This document shows positions 24,837-33,462 of a stretch of 64,000 nucleotides of DNA, in pieces. The position numbers were made by a program, and so were the translations under genes. Within the stretch, counting starts at the first letter, position 1. Each line of letters begins with the position of its first letter. Below the pieces are notes generated by a model. The model ran no database searches, was not told where the DNA came from, and worked only from the letters and a program-made list of their open reading frames with translations. This DNA is from an uncultured Christensenellaceae bacterium (GTDB lineage Bacteria; Bacillota; Clostridia; Christensenellales; UBA3700): NCBI GenBank assembly GCA_944383905.1, contig CALWRI010000005.1, positions 1 through 64,000 of the forward strand, read 5' to 3'.

Positions 24837-26486
24837 ATGAAGCGCAATTCTATGTGTCCGATATGCTTTTTGAGGACGGTATTTACGCGTCCGTCAAAAG
24901 TGGGCGACGTCTATCCGAAAACCAAGTACGACGACGGCAAAGTCGTTGCGCCCCCTATGGGCTGGTCAAGCTGGAACACGTTCAAGAACAATATCGACGA
25001 AGATCTGATATACGAGACCGCGGTCGCGATGAAAGAAAAGGGTCTGCTTGCGGCAGGGTACGACAGGATAAACATGGACGACTGCTGGCACAGCTCTCTG
25101 CGTAACGAAAACGGAGACCTTCAGGGTGATCTGACGAGATTCAGGAGCGGCATAGGGGAACTCGTTTCAAAGATAAACGCTCTCGGGATCAAGGTCGGCA
25201 TATATTCCTCAAACGGCACGCTTACCTGCGAAGATCTGCCTGCAAGCCTCGGCAACGAATACCGCGACGCGTATACGTTCGCAAAATGGGGGATAGAGTT
25301 TTTCAAATACGACTTTTGTCACAACGTCCCGCTCCCGTCGTATGCGCCGCTCGTCTACGGCATAGAGGTGACGGAAAGAGGAAAAAAAGAGGGGACTTTC
25401 TATCCGTGCACGGACGCAAAGACGGAGGGTCTCGCCAAGCTCATGCCGTGCGGAAAACTTCCCACGGGGTATTTCGTAAGCGGTATGGACAGGTGCCGCG
25501 GCGCAATGGAATTTGACAACGTATACAGCGAGGAAGGCGGAGAGTACGTCCTCACGCTCTGCTGCAAAAAGACGAACAGTCAATACGAAAAACTCGCGAT
25601 GATCACGATCGGAGACGACGACTATCTCTGCAATATCCCGCCGCAGAAATTCTGGAACGTGACTTCGCGCTTCCAGACCGTCGTAAAGCTCAAAAAAGGT
25701 GTCAACAGGGTCAGGATATTCAATCCCGTCGCAACGCGCGCGGACAGCGCGATGCTGCAATATCTGAAAATGGGCAGGGCGTTGAAAGCGGCGACCGCGA
25801 GAGTAGCCGCGGAGAGCGGAAAAGTGGAAAAGCCGATATTGTACTCGATCTGCGAATGGGGAAAGAATCAGCCGTGGAAATGGGGCGCGCTCGCCGGCAA
25901 TATGTGGCGCACGACGCCGGACATAATACCGCGCTGGTTCTGGATAAAGATGATATACGACAAGACGGTCGGATTATATAAATACGCTTCGCAGGGGGCG
26001 TACAACGACCCCGATATGCTCGAGGTCGGCAACGGAAAACTGACGGCGGAGCAAAACAGATCGCATTTCGCGCTGTGGTGTATGATGGCGGCGCCGCTTA
26101 TTCTCGGCAACGATCTGAGGACGATGAGCGACGAAGTGCTTGGGATCGTCACAAACGAGGACCTGATCTCGATAGACGGGGACGCGCTCGGAAAGGCGGC
26201 AAAGCGCATACGTCGCGGCAGGACGGACGTGCTTGTCAGACCTCTTTCGGGAGGGGGAGCGGCGATATGTCTTTTCAACAGGACGGGAAGACAAAGGAAG
26301 GCAGAGATTTCTCTGAAAGCCGTGATTGACGACGGATACGCCGGGCTTGAAAATGGAAAAAAGTACGTTTGCAAAGAAGTGTATTCAGGGAAGACCTATG
26401 AGGTCGGCGACAGCCTCTGCGCGCTTCTCGCAGGCGACGGATGCGAAGTCTTCGTCCTTGGAAAAAATAGGAAAGCAAGAGATTAA
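24837..26486 (+). CDS. alpha-galactosidase, GH27, with an inserted module
   Basis: 549 aa. GH27 motifs are APPMGWSSWN (38-47), NMDDCW (79-84), the nucleophile Asp159 in FKYDFC, ICEWGKNQPWKWG (about 338-350) and the acid/base Asp in YNDPDMLEVG. Between the nucleophile and the second half of the barrel, roughly residues 165-315 are an insertion that looks like a beta-sandwich carbohydrate-binding module. The C-terminal beta domain completes the family. There is no signal peptide, and an odd 37-residue N-terminal extension contains CPIC. The GGGAGGAAATC site supports ATG 24837. It is a single-gene unit. Confidence 0.88.
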   Translation: MKRNSMCPICFLRTVFTRPSKVGDVYPKTKYDDGKVVAPPMGWSSWNTFKNNIDEDLIYETAVAMKEKGLLAAGYDRINMDDCWHSSLRNENGDLQGDLTRFRSGIGELVSKINALGIKVGIYSSNGTLTCEDLPASLGNEYRDAYTFAKWGIEFFKYDFCHNVPLPSYAPLVYGIEVTERGKKEGTFYPCTDAKTEGLAKLMPCGKLPTGYFVSGMDRCRGAMEFDNVYSEEGGEYVLTLCCKKTNSQYEKLAMITIGDDDYLCNIPPQKFWNVTSRFQTVVKLKKGVNRVRIFNPVATRADSAMLQYLKMGRALKAATARVAAESGKVEKPILYSICEWGKNQPWKWGALAGNMWRTTPDIIPRWFWIKMIYDKTVGLYKYASQGAYNDPDMLEVGNGKLTAEQNRSHFALWCMMAAPLILGNDLRTMSDEVLGIVTNEDLISIDGDALGKAAKRIRRGRTDVLVRPLSGGGAAICLFNRTGRQRKAEISLKAVIDDGYAGLENGKKYVCKEVYSGKTYEVGDSLCALLAGDGCEVFVLGKNRKARD

Positions 26487-26496
26487 ATATCGTTTT

Positions 26497-26538
26497 ACCG
26501 ACACGGACACGAAAAATTTGTCTGTGTCGGTTTTTGTT
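26497..26538 (+). terminator. terminator after the GH27 gene
   Basis: A 12-bp stem (26497-26508 with 26520-26531, one G-T pair), then a T-rich run. Confidence 0.8.
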
Positions 26539-26570
26539 TAATATTGCCGTCGATTGTCAATAATCGGTGT

Positions 26571-26852
26571 ATGACAAGAGGTTGCGGATGCGGCGGAGGC
26601 TGCTTATCGAAAATAGTGCTCGCGGCGGTGCTTGTCGTCGTCGCGGTATATTGGGGTTATTCTTCTCTCACTCTCGAAAAGCTGGGCAAAGCGGACGAGA
26701 CAGGAATGTTCGGCTTTCTCGGCGAGAGGTATGAGGACAAGTCTCCACGCGATCTCGGCATTGAGGATCTGACGATAAGGGAGATCGTAGAGTGGTTTTT
26801 CGGCGACAATAGAGCCGCCTGCAATGAGGCGGCAAAAGTCTATTCGAAATAG
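26571..26852 (+). CDS. small membrane protein with Cys/Gly-rich N-terminus
   Basis: 93 aa. The N-terminus TRGCGCGGGCL carries three Cys and is followed by one membrane helix (about 14-33) and a charged C-terminal domain. No Shine-Dalgarno precedes ATG 26571, and a weak -10-like AATAAT (26559-26564) sits just before it, so it may be leaderless or weakly translated. The frame stays open to a TTG at 26544. Its 3' end overlaps the convergent 46-aa gene by 13 bp. Function not recognised. Confidence 0.55.
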   Translation: MTRGCGCGGGCLSKIVLAAVLVVVAVYWGYSSLTLEKLGKADETGMFGFLGERYEDKSPRDLGIEDLTIREIVEWFFGDNRAACNEAAKVYSK

Positions 26853-26980
26853 TCTTCGAGTTCTTCTTCGAAATTGTAAAATCCGTCGTCTTCGTCTTTG
26901 AGACTCATTTCGAGATTCGCGACGTCTTTTGCCGTCGCTTTTGACGGATTCTTCTTTTTGGTTTTTTCTTTCTTTTTCAT
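26840..26980 (-). CDS. very small charged protein (46 aa)
   Basis: 46 aa. The first half is Lys-rich (MKKKEKTKKKN) and the second half is Asp/Glu-rich, ending EEELEDYFE. An excellent ribosome-binding site, GGAGGTGAT, precedes the ATG, which is the main reason to believe it is translated. It has no membrane segment. The ends are shared with the 93-aa gene on the other strand. The charge segregation suggests a disordered nucleic-acid- or ribosome-associated peptide, which is a guess. Confidence 0.6.
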   Translation of the reverse strand: MKKKEKTKKKNPSKATAKDVANLEMSLKDEDDGFYNFEEELEDYFE

Positions 26981-27033
26981 AACATCACCTCCGTACTTAT
27001 TTTGCGCGGACTGTCGGTTATTATTCTCAACTG

Positions 27034-27063
27034 TTGCGCGTGCAGACGGCGTTGTGATACAAT
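27034..27063 (+). promoter_or_regulatory. promoter of the RNA methyltransferase gene
   Basis: TTGCGC (27034-27039) and TACAAT (27058-27063), 18 nt apart. The ATG at 27070 falls at the expected transcription start, and no Shine-Dalgarno is present. Confidence 0.5.
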
Positions 27064-27069
27064 ATAGGC

Positions 27070-28461
27070 ATGAAAAAGGGAGATATACTCGATCTTGAAA
27101 TAACTTCCGCTGGCATGGAAGGAGAAGGAGTCGCACGGGCGGACGGCATGGTCGTTTTCGTGCCTCTTTGTATGCAGGGAGAAAAGGTGCGCGTCACCGT
27201 CAAAGAGGTGAACAAAAAATTCGCGCGCGCAACCGTGATAAAGGTGCTGGAGGCGAGCAAAGACAGGATCGCTCCGCTGTGTCCGATATTTTACCGTTGC
27301 GGCTGCTGTGATATGCAGCATATCGCATACGAAAAGCAGCTCGCGATAAAGAAAGCCAACGTCGAGGCGTGTCTCTACAAAGCGCTCGGCAGACGCGTCG
27401 ACGTGGGAGACGTCCTCGGGGACGGCAAGATATTCGGTTACCGCAACAAGATCCAGGTGCCGCTCACACGGGTCGGAGGCAAGGTGGTCGCGGGATATTT
27501 CAGAGGAAACACGCACAAAGTCGTGCCTTTCGGCGAAAAGGTCAGAGAGGATCTCGGCGCGTGCGTCATGTACGAGCGCGGTATGCAGGATATGCTCGAC
27601 GCTTTTCTTAAATACGCAAACGAGGCGGGGCTCGACTGTTACGACGAGGAGAAGCACAGCGGATTTCTGAGGCATTTCGTCGCGAGACGCGTCGGGGACA
27701 AGTATGCGGTCACGATAGTGGCAAACGGCAAAAAACTTCCGCTCGAAAAGAAGCTGATAAAGGAGCTTATCGACACGGGCATGGAATTTTCTCTGTATTT
27801 CGACAGCAATACGAAAAAGACGAACGTGATCATGTCGGACGACATCCGCACCGTTTACGGAGAGGCGAGACTCGACGCGGAGATATGCGGCGTGCACGCA
27901 AAAGTCAGTCCGTTGTCGTTCATGCAGATAAACGACGGGGTAAGGGATATGATCTATGCCGCGGCGGCAGACGCAATTGCAAAATGCGGCGTCAGAGCCG
28001 TGATAGATGCTTACAGCGGCGCTGGCGTGCTCACAAACGTACTTGCGAAAAGCGCGGACGAAGTGTACGGCATAGAGATAGTAAAAGACGCTGTCGCCGA
28101 CGCGGACGAACTGACGGCTTCCTGCGGCAACGCCGACAAGGTCAGGAATATATGCGGAGATTGCGCGAAAGAACTGCCCGCGCTCGCGTCGCGACTGAGG
28201 GGAGAAGGCAAGGCGTTTTCCGTAGTGCTCGACCCTCCGCGCAAAGGTTGCGACCGCAAGGTGCTCGACGCCATTCTTTCGTCTATGCCGGACGCGGTGA
28301 TCTACATATCCTGCAATCCCGCAACTCTTGCGCGGGATCTTGCGGTGCTCGACGGCAATTACGATATTGTCTCCGTCGATCCGTACGATATGTTTCCGCA
28401 GACGAAGCATGTTGAGACTCTGGTTTTGCTTTCTCGTAAAAACCGAGAGAAAAGAGACTGA
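27070..28461 (+). CDS. rlmD: 23S rRNA (uracil-5-)-methyltransferase, RumA/RlmD family
   Basis: 463 aa. It methylates C5 of specific uridines in 23S rRNA using S-adenosylmethionine. An N-terminal TRAM domain (about 1-60) leads to an iron-sulfur motif C71-x5-C77-x2-C80. The SAM-binding site follows in DAYSGAGVLTN and YGIEIVKDAV, then DPPRKGCD. The catalytic Cys is in YISCNPATLARDL. In Firmicutes, homologues may modify U747 and U1939 (RlmCD); which sites apply here cannot be told. The gene appears to lack a leader, since the promoter -10 lies 7 nt before the ATG. Confidence 0.9.
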   Translation: MKKGDILDLEITSAGMEGEGVARADGMVVFVPLCMQGEKVRVTVKEVNKKFARATVIKVLEASKDRIAPLCPIFYRCGCCDMQHIAYEKQLAIKKANVEACLYKALGRRVDVGDVLGDGKIFGYRNKIQVPLTRVGGKVVAGYFRGNTHKVVPFGEKVREDLGACVMYERGMQDMLDAFLKYANEAGLDCYDEEKHSGFLRHFVARRVGDKYAVTIVANGKKLPLEKKLIKELIDTGMEFSLYFDSNTKKTNVIMSDDIRTVYGEARLDAEICGVHAKVSPLSFMQINDGVRDMIYAAAADAIAKCGVRAVIDAYSGAGVLTNVLAKSADEVYGIEIVKDAVADADELTASCGNADKVRNICGDCAKELPALASRLRGEGKAFSVVLDPPRKGCDRKVLDAILSSMPDAVIYISCNPATLARDLAVLDGNYDIVSVDPYDMFPQTKHVETLVLLSRKNREKRD

Positions 28462-28535
28462 ACGGGCGTGCGTTTTGAGGAAAAGGAAAGACGTTATATG
28501 CAGCATTGACAAACAACGGGGCGGACAAGAGAAAA

Positions 28536-28566
28536 CGGGGACCAATCAGAAAATCGGTCCCCGTAT
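28536..28566. terminator. hairpin between convergent genes
   Basis: Stem CGGGGACC (28536-28543) and GGTCCCCG (28556-28563). On the - strand a T-rich tail follows, so it could end read-through in both directions. The LRR gene stop lies 80 bp away. Confidence 0.5.
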
Positions 28567-28642
28567 CTCGTTCGTATGAATTTTTTAAAACCGTTTGGTG
28601 TTTTGCTTTGCCGCGCTTGCCGGTCGGCGTTCGTTTATCGTT

Positions 28643-30376
28643 TTATTTTATAAACGGATAAATTCTGGATAAAAACACGCCCTTTATTATTCCTTTTTTG
28701 AACAGTATTGCGCAGACGGCGTATGCGATGACGACCGCGCCGACAACCGATCCAATCACTATGCCCGCGATCGCGCCGCCCGACAAGCCTTCGGGTTCGA
28801 CGGAAGGCGTTTCGGCATCTCCTTCGGGGTCGGAAGGAGGATTTTCGGGGTCGGTAGGCGGGTCGTCGGTTCCTTCAGGAGGGTCGTCGGTTCCCGGAAT
28901 AGTAGTCGGGGTTTCTGAATAAACCGCCTTGAGCGCCGTATTTGACGCTGCTGTAAACGTATAAGTAGGCTCTGTGCTGATTATCGTTTCTCCTCCGTCG
29001 ACGCTCCAACCTTCGAAAACGCTCCCCTCGGGGGGTTGAGCCGTTACGGTGACGGTTTCGTTTTCCGCAACAGACGTGGAAGATCCGTCGATCCCGTCGA
29101 TAATCCCGCCTTCGACAGTAATTCTGAATCCGTGCGAAAGAGTAAGAGAGATGACAACGGTTCTTTGTCCGAAACCCGTTGCGTATGAATAATCGACGAC
29201 GGCGGATTCTCCGTCGAAAGTCACCGTTTTGCCGTCGCTCTCCAGAGTTCCGTCGGTCACGTTGATTATTCTTACTTTGTCCCAATCGGTCAGGAGTGCG
29301 GACAGATCGAGCTGCCAGACGTCGCCGTTCCGCGGCGCGGCATATTCCGCTTTCTGACTGTTGCAGTCCAATCTCGTTAGATTTGTGCACATGGATACGT
29401 CAAGTGCGAAAAGTTTGTTTTTTGCGCAGTAGAGAGAGGTGAGACGTGTGCTGTCGGACAGGTCGAGCGTCTTCAGTTGATTATTATAGCAGGTTACGCT
29501 GAAAAGATCGGAGCACCCCGTCAGAATCAATTCCGTAAGATCGTTGTCTCTGCAATCGAGAGAGTTGAGTTCGATGCAATCCGTCAGATCCAACTCCGTA
29601 AGACGGTTGCCTGTGCAATTGAGAACGCGCAGAGTGGCGTATCCTTTCAGATCGAGGGACGATATGTCGTTGTTCGAACAATCGAGGGTATCGAGCGCGA
29701 CGTTTTCCGAGAGGTCGAGCTCTGTCAACAGATTGTTTGCGCAATATACATATTTCAATGCTGGGTTTTTCGTGAGATCGAGTTTGGATATGCCGTTTGA
29801 GTCGCATCTGAAATAAGTTAGTTTCGGATATCCCGACACATCGATTTCGGACAGATTGTTTGATTCGCAGTGCAGCTGTTCAAGCGATGTTCCGTTTATT
29901 TTGAGTGTATAAAGTTTGTTTTTGGAGCAATTGAGTTCTTTCAAAGAAGGAAGTGCGGAAAGGTCGAGCGACGACAGATTGTTGCTGTAACACGATACGA
30001 CTTCAAGTGCGGTATTCTCGGACAAATCGATTGACCAGAGATTGTTTTCATAACAGTACAGGCTTTTGAGCGAGGTGAAATATTCTATGCCTTGGAGACT
30101 GCTGATGTTCATTTTTGTGACGAAAATGCTTGTCACGGCATTGAGCTCTTCATCGGACAAACTGCCGTTTCCGTCCGTATCCGCTTTTTCCGAAACGTAC
30201 TGACGGAAAGTTGTGTCGGGGAAGTTGGTCTTGTCTATGACTATCTCAACCGTATCCGCTATTGCGACCGTGTCGGAAAAAGGATTTGTGGGATAAGCGG
30301 CAAAAAGGACAATCGCAGGGCACAGCAATACGGTGATGGCAACAAGGTTGAAGAATAATTTTTTCATTGCACTCAT
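28643..30376 (-). CDS. surface leucine-rich-repeat protein with EF-hand-like loop and C-terminal anchor
   Basis: 577 aa. Signal peptide about 4-27. DTDGNGSLSDEE (66-77) is a textbook EF-hand/dockerin calcium loop. From about 102 to 335 there are eleven complete 21-residue leucine-rich repeats plus one partial, of the form L-x2-L-x-C-x2-N-x-L-x2-L-D-L-S, with Cys at the same place in nearly every repeat. A beta-rich domain and a bacterial repeat of InlB-B type (about 400-475, FEGWSVDGGE) follow. Next are a Pro/Asp/Glu spacer with DDPPEGTDDPP and a membrane helix with a short basic tail. It is probably an adhesin or ligand-binding surface protein. A strong consensus promoter precedes it. Confidence 0.87.
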   Translation of the reverse strand: MSAMKKLFFNLVAITVLLCPAIVLFAAYPTNPFSDTVAIADTVEIVIDKTNFPDTTFRQYVSEKADTDGNGSLSDEELNAVTSIFVTKMNISSLQGIEYFTSLKSLYCYENNLWSIDLSENTALEVVSCYSNNLSSLDLSALPSLKELNCSKNKLYTLKINGTSLEQLHCESNNLSEIDVSGYPKLTYFRCDSNGISKLDLTKNPALKYVYCANNLLTELDLSENVALDTLDCSNNDISSLDLKGYATLRVLNCTGNRLTELDLTDCIELNSLDCRDNDLTELILTGCSDLFSVTCYNNQLKTLDLSDSTRLTSLYCAKNKLFALDVSMCTNLTRLDCNSQKAEYAAPRNGDVWQLDLSALLTDWDKVRIINVTDGTLESDGKTVTFDGESAVVDYSYATGFGQRTVVISLTLSHGFRITVEGGIIDGIDGSSTSVAENETVTVTAQPPEGSVFEGWSVDGGETIISTEPTYTFTAASNTALKAVYSETPTTIPGTDDPPEGTDDPPTDPENPPSDPEGDAETPSVEPEGLSGGAIAGIVIGSVVGAVVIAYAVCAILFKKGIIKGVFLSRIYPFIK

Positions 30377-30460
30377 GACTTTTCTCCTCTTTTAAATTTA
30401 TTTTCCAAAACTCCGTTTATGTTGGCGCAACGTATGATATACGACTTGTTTTACATAAAT

Positions 30461-30489
30461 ATTATACAATTGCGGATAAATCGTGTCAA
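30461..30489 (-). promoter_or_regulatory. consensus promoter of the LRR gene
   Basis: On the - strand, perfect TTGACA (30489-30484) and perfect TATAAT (30466-30461), 17 nt apart. The leader to ATG 30376 is about 79 nt, with AGGAG just before the start. Confidence 0.8.
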
Positions 30490-30672
30490 TACGGCAGTTT
30501 CGGCGACGACTGTGCCGGAATTGTACAAAAACCTTCAGGGACAGACTAAAAGAGAAAAAGATACGACGACGGTCGGACTGCAATTCAACGGTTTTTCGCT
30601 CCCTACAAGGTGACGAAAAGAGTCGAAAAATCACTATTTTGCTCGCAAACTGAAAATACCGCAAAAAAAGCG

Positions 30673-30701
30673 TTGCGCTCAACTTTGAGTGATAATATAA
30701 T
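30673..30701 (+). promoter_or_regulatory. promoter of the 69-aa gene
   Basis: TTGCGC (30673-30678) and perfect TATAAT (30696-30701), 17 nt apart. The rest of 30490-30672 holds no gene that I can support. Confidence 0.65.
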
Positions 30702-30728
30702 GCTGTTTGTGTGATTGGGAGGTAGGAT

Positions 30729-30938
30729 ATGCAAATAGTCGATCTGAGCAAAGCCGCGCGTGAAGCAAACGCGAGGAGGGAAACTTTGAGCTGTGCAAAC
30801 GAAAGAGAAGGCGCAATGCTTTTGCACATAGCCAGGCTCAAACGTTCTTTGGACGAAGGAGAAAGCGGCAGACAGGAAAATCTTTCGGCGAGAGCGAAGA
30901 TGTGCGGGCTGATAATGGCTCTTCTTTCGCAGGGTTGA
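30729..30938 (+). CDS. small soluble protein of unknown function (69 aa)
   Basis: 69 aa, helical and charged, with no membrane segment or signal. It has its own promoter at 30673-30701, a GGGAGGTAGG ribosome-binding site just before the ATG and its own terminator at 30955-30988. That makes a complete, independent transcription unit and is good evidence that it is real. Arg, Ala and Glu are abundant and a pair of Cys is present. No family recognised. Confidence 0.7.
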   Translation: MQIVDLSKAAREANARRETLSCANEREGAMLLHIARLKRSLDEGESGRQENLSARAKMCGLIMALLSQG

Positions 30939-30954
30939 AGAAATCTTCAAGAGA

Positions 30955-30988
30955 AAATCAAGCGCAATGTATCGCGCTTGATTTTTTT
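30955..30988 (+). terminator. terminator of the 69-aa gene
   Basis: An 11-bp perfect stem, AAATCAAGCGC (30955-30965) and GCGCTTGATTT (30974-30984), followed by T residues. Confidence 0.85.
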
Positions 30989-31147
30989 GCGGTTTGCGCG
31001 TTTTTTAGCTTATATTGTCGAAAAAATGTAGACGATATTGATGGTTTTATAAAAAAAATGCCGATTCTCCGTTTTGGCGACTCCAAAATCGCGCCCCGTT
31101 TTCGGGCGTGTGTTATAATATTTTCAATACAGAAAGGAGAAAAAATT

Positions 31148-32365
31148 ATGGAATACTCAAAACAGAAGAGTTTTACCGTCAAAGCGACGGCGATGATAAT
31201 GATATTGCTTGCGGCAATCGTATTGCTTGCGAATACCACGGTTTTCGCAGAGGAGCAGCATGTTGCCGAATATTTTGACGAGGATATGCTGGACGACCTT
31301 TCTTCCTATCCCGTTCTCGTGGCGACGGAAGGACAGTATGCGCTTTATGCCGAAGAACTTGACGGTTACGTCGAAGACGGAGGACAGCTCCTTGTGACAG
31401 CGACGTCGGGAAACAATCTCGGCACGAGGTATTATTTCGACGGAGAGGAGATACAGGCTGTGCCCGTAATGGCGCTTACGGAAAACGAGGAAATCGTGGA
31501 TTCGTCCGGGATCGATTTTCTTTCCGTAGCGGACGATTTCGCTCTGCTCCCGGCAACAAGAACGTCGTCGGTCAACGCGGGTAATATGTGGCTCGGAGTG
31601 AATTATCTCGTTTATGCGAACAATTTTGAAAACCATATCGCTCTCGCCGGCATATACACTTACGTCGATTATTTCGAGAGTATGTATTACGGCGTCAGAT
31701 ATTACAACGTATATGCGGAAGTGTCGTTCATGCCGACGACAGGTCGATACAGGATCGACAGCTTCGACGTAAATTTCAACGCTCTTACGGAGGGAGATCT
31801 TACCGTTGAGTCGAGGACGGTAAACCACAACCTCAGCGGCTCATCCATTACGTCGATTAGTCACAATATGGGTTCGCGTGCCGCGTCGGAACTCTATCCC
31901 GGCACCCCGACGACGTACAGCTACGATTCCTATATCGGTTTCGACATCACGCACGTTGCGATGGCCGGAGGAACTCCCGTAAATGCGGATACCGACGGAG
32001 ACGGAGTCGTCGATCAGATAAAATCGGCATATCAGGTCGTGACGTCCAAGAGCTACGGCAGAGCGTATACAACTTTGTTCGTTCATACATACAGAACTGC
32101 CAACAGCAAGCCTGCCGGTTATTATATCGACGTTCGGTCGCTGAAAATTTCGGGGTACTTACAGCCCGATTTTGAAGAAAGCAACAAGGATATGACAATT
32201 ATTGCGGGAACGTGGCAGTATCCGTTCAACAATAAATCCTATATAGTAATGTATACCGACGATTCGGACAGCAATACTTCAGACTATTTCGACGGATTCG
32301 CGTTTGTCAGCGGACTTCCCGGGCAGGGATCTCTGAACGGGGTCGCGATATTCGAAGAGGAGTGA
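31148..32365 (+). CDS. exported protein of unknown function
   Basis: 405 aa. A signal peptide (about 1-34, ending TTVFAEE) is followed by an acidic domain and a large Tyr/Ser/Thr-rich beta domain. NADTDGDGVVDQI in the second half is a calcium-binding-type loop. There is no Cys in the mature part and no C-terminal anchor, so it is secreted or held by another protein. AGAAAGGAG precedes ATG 31148, and TATAAT (31114-31119) without a clear -35 lies upstream. One base separates its stop from the XRE regulator gene, so the two are co-expressed. No family recognised. Confidence 0.82.
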   Translation: MEYSKQKSFTVKATAMIMILLAAIVLLANTTVFAEEQHVAEYFDEDMLDDLSSYPVLVATEGQYALYAEELDGYVEDGGQLLVTATSGNNLGTRYYFDGEEIQAVPVMALTENEEIVDSSGIDFLSVADDFALLPATRTSSVNAGNMWLGVNYLVYANNFENHIALAGIYTYVDYFESMYYGVRYYNVYAEVSFMPTTGRYRIDSFDVNFNALTEGDLTVESRTVNHNLSGSSITSISHNMGSRAASELYPGTPTTYSYDSYIGFDITHVAMAGGTPVNADTDGDGVVDQIKSAYQVVTSKSYGRAYTTLFVHTYRTANSKPAGYYIDVRSLKISGYLQPDFEESNKDMTIIAGTWQYPFNNKSYIVMYTDDSDSNTSDYFDGFAFVSGLPGQGSLNGVAIFEEE

Positions 32366-32366
32366 T

Positions 32367-33440
32367 ATGAACAGATTTTCGAACAATTTGTATCATATGA
32401 GAGTCAAAGCCGGCATGAGTCAGAAAGAACTCGCCGACAAACTCTATATATCGAACAAGACGATAAGCAAATGGGAGAGAGGAGTCAGCGAACCCGATTT
32501 GCAGATGTTGAGCGCCGTTGCGGAGTGTTTTAACGTGTCGATCGACGATCTCGTCACGAAAAACCCCGATGTCGAAGACCTTGCAAAAGAGCCGCTTCAA
32601 AAGGACGAAAGCCTTTTTAAGAAAGCGGTGGCGCTTTGCGTCGCGCTTGTCGCGGGATATATTGTTTCGGTAGTGCTCTATTGCACTGTGGGCACCGTTT
32701 ACAATTATGTCAACGTCGGCAAGGTGGTCGGTATGTGCATTTATTTCGCGACGGCGGTGAGCTGCTGCGTTGCGGCATACAGACATTTCACGTCTTTCGG
32801 TCTGATTGCGAGAAAAGCGGCGGACAGATCGCTAAAGCGGGAGTTTTTGTGTACGCTGTTTATGTTTTCAGGACTGTTGTTGTTCACTTTAGGCGTAACG
32901 ATATTGGGTATGTACGACATCTTCAGTATAGTGCGTAACGTCGAATCGCTCTTCGCTTTGGCATTGCTTATCGGCATCGCCCTGGCTAAACCGTTGATTG
33001 AAACGTACATATATCTTGCTTACAGAGGCGTGGAAAATACGGTCAGGACCGACGGAGGGGTCACGGCTATACAATGGTGCTGCTCCATACCGTTTCTGAT
33101 CGTGTTGACAATAATTTATTCGAAATCGATCGAAAACGGCACCGAAGCGTTGTTATACGTTTTGTATTCGCTGTTTGCGGCAGGTGCGCTCGTAGCTCCG
33201 TTCGTATACATTGCCGTCAGGAGAACGGGATTCCAAAAGCCTGTGACGATAATCAATTACGTCGTAAACGTCGCGACCTGCGCAATGCTTGCGCCGATAC
33301 CGTATCTGTTGATCTGCGAAAACAACGACAGTGCGGCGATAACGCTGTCTGCAACGGCGCTTGCGGCAACCGTAATATTCGGTCTTATAAAATGCATTCG
33401 TCTGAAGATAAAAGCCGAAGACGAAGATATAAAAAGATAA
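32367..33440 (+). CDS. XRE-family regulator with C-terminal membrane domain
   Basis: 357 aa. The N-terminal helix-turn-helix (about 6-62, MSQKELADKLYISNKTISKW) is a classic Cro/CI-type DNA-binding domain. A short linker leads to about eight membrane helices (about 88-345) that I cannot assign to a transporter family. This makes a membrane-tethered transcription regulator, expected to respond to a signal at the membrane. It starts 1 bp after the exported-protein gene, with GAAGAGGA as ribosome-binding site, and is followed 22 bp later by the Cys-rich small gene. Its target promoter is unknown. Confidence 0.87.
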   Translation: MNRFSNNLYHMRVKAGMSQKELADKLYISNKTISKWERGVSEPDLQMLSAVAECFNVSIDDLVTKNPDVEDLAKEPLQKDESLFKKAVALCVALVAGYIVSVVLYCTVGTVYNYVNVGKVVGMCIYFATAVSCCVAAYRHFTSFGLIARKAADRSLKREFLCTLFMFSGLLLFTLGVTILGMYDIFSIVRNVESLFALALLIGIALAKPLIETYIYLAYRGVENTVRTDGGVTAIQWCCSIPFLIVLTIIYSKSIENGTEALLYVLYSLFAAGALVAPFVYIAVRRTGFQKPVTIINYVVNVATCAMLAPIPYLLICENNDSAAITLSATALAATVIFGLIKCIRLKIKAEDEDIKR

Positions 33441-33462
33441 ACAAATTCAGAAGGGGACGAGT

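Noticed and set aside
26977-28545. 522-codon open frame on the - strand
   Set aside because: Antisense shadow of the RNA methyltransferase, which has all its catalytic motifs.
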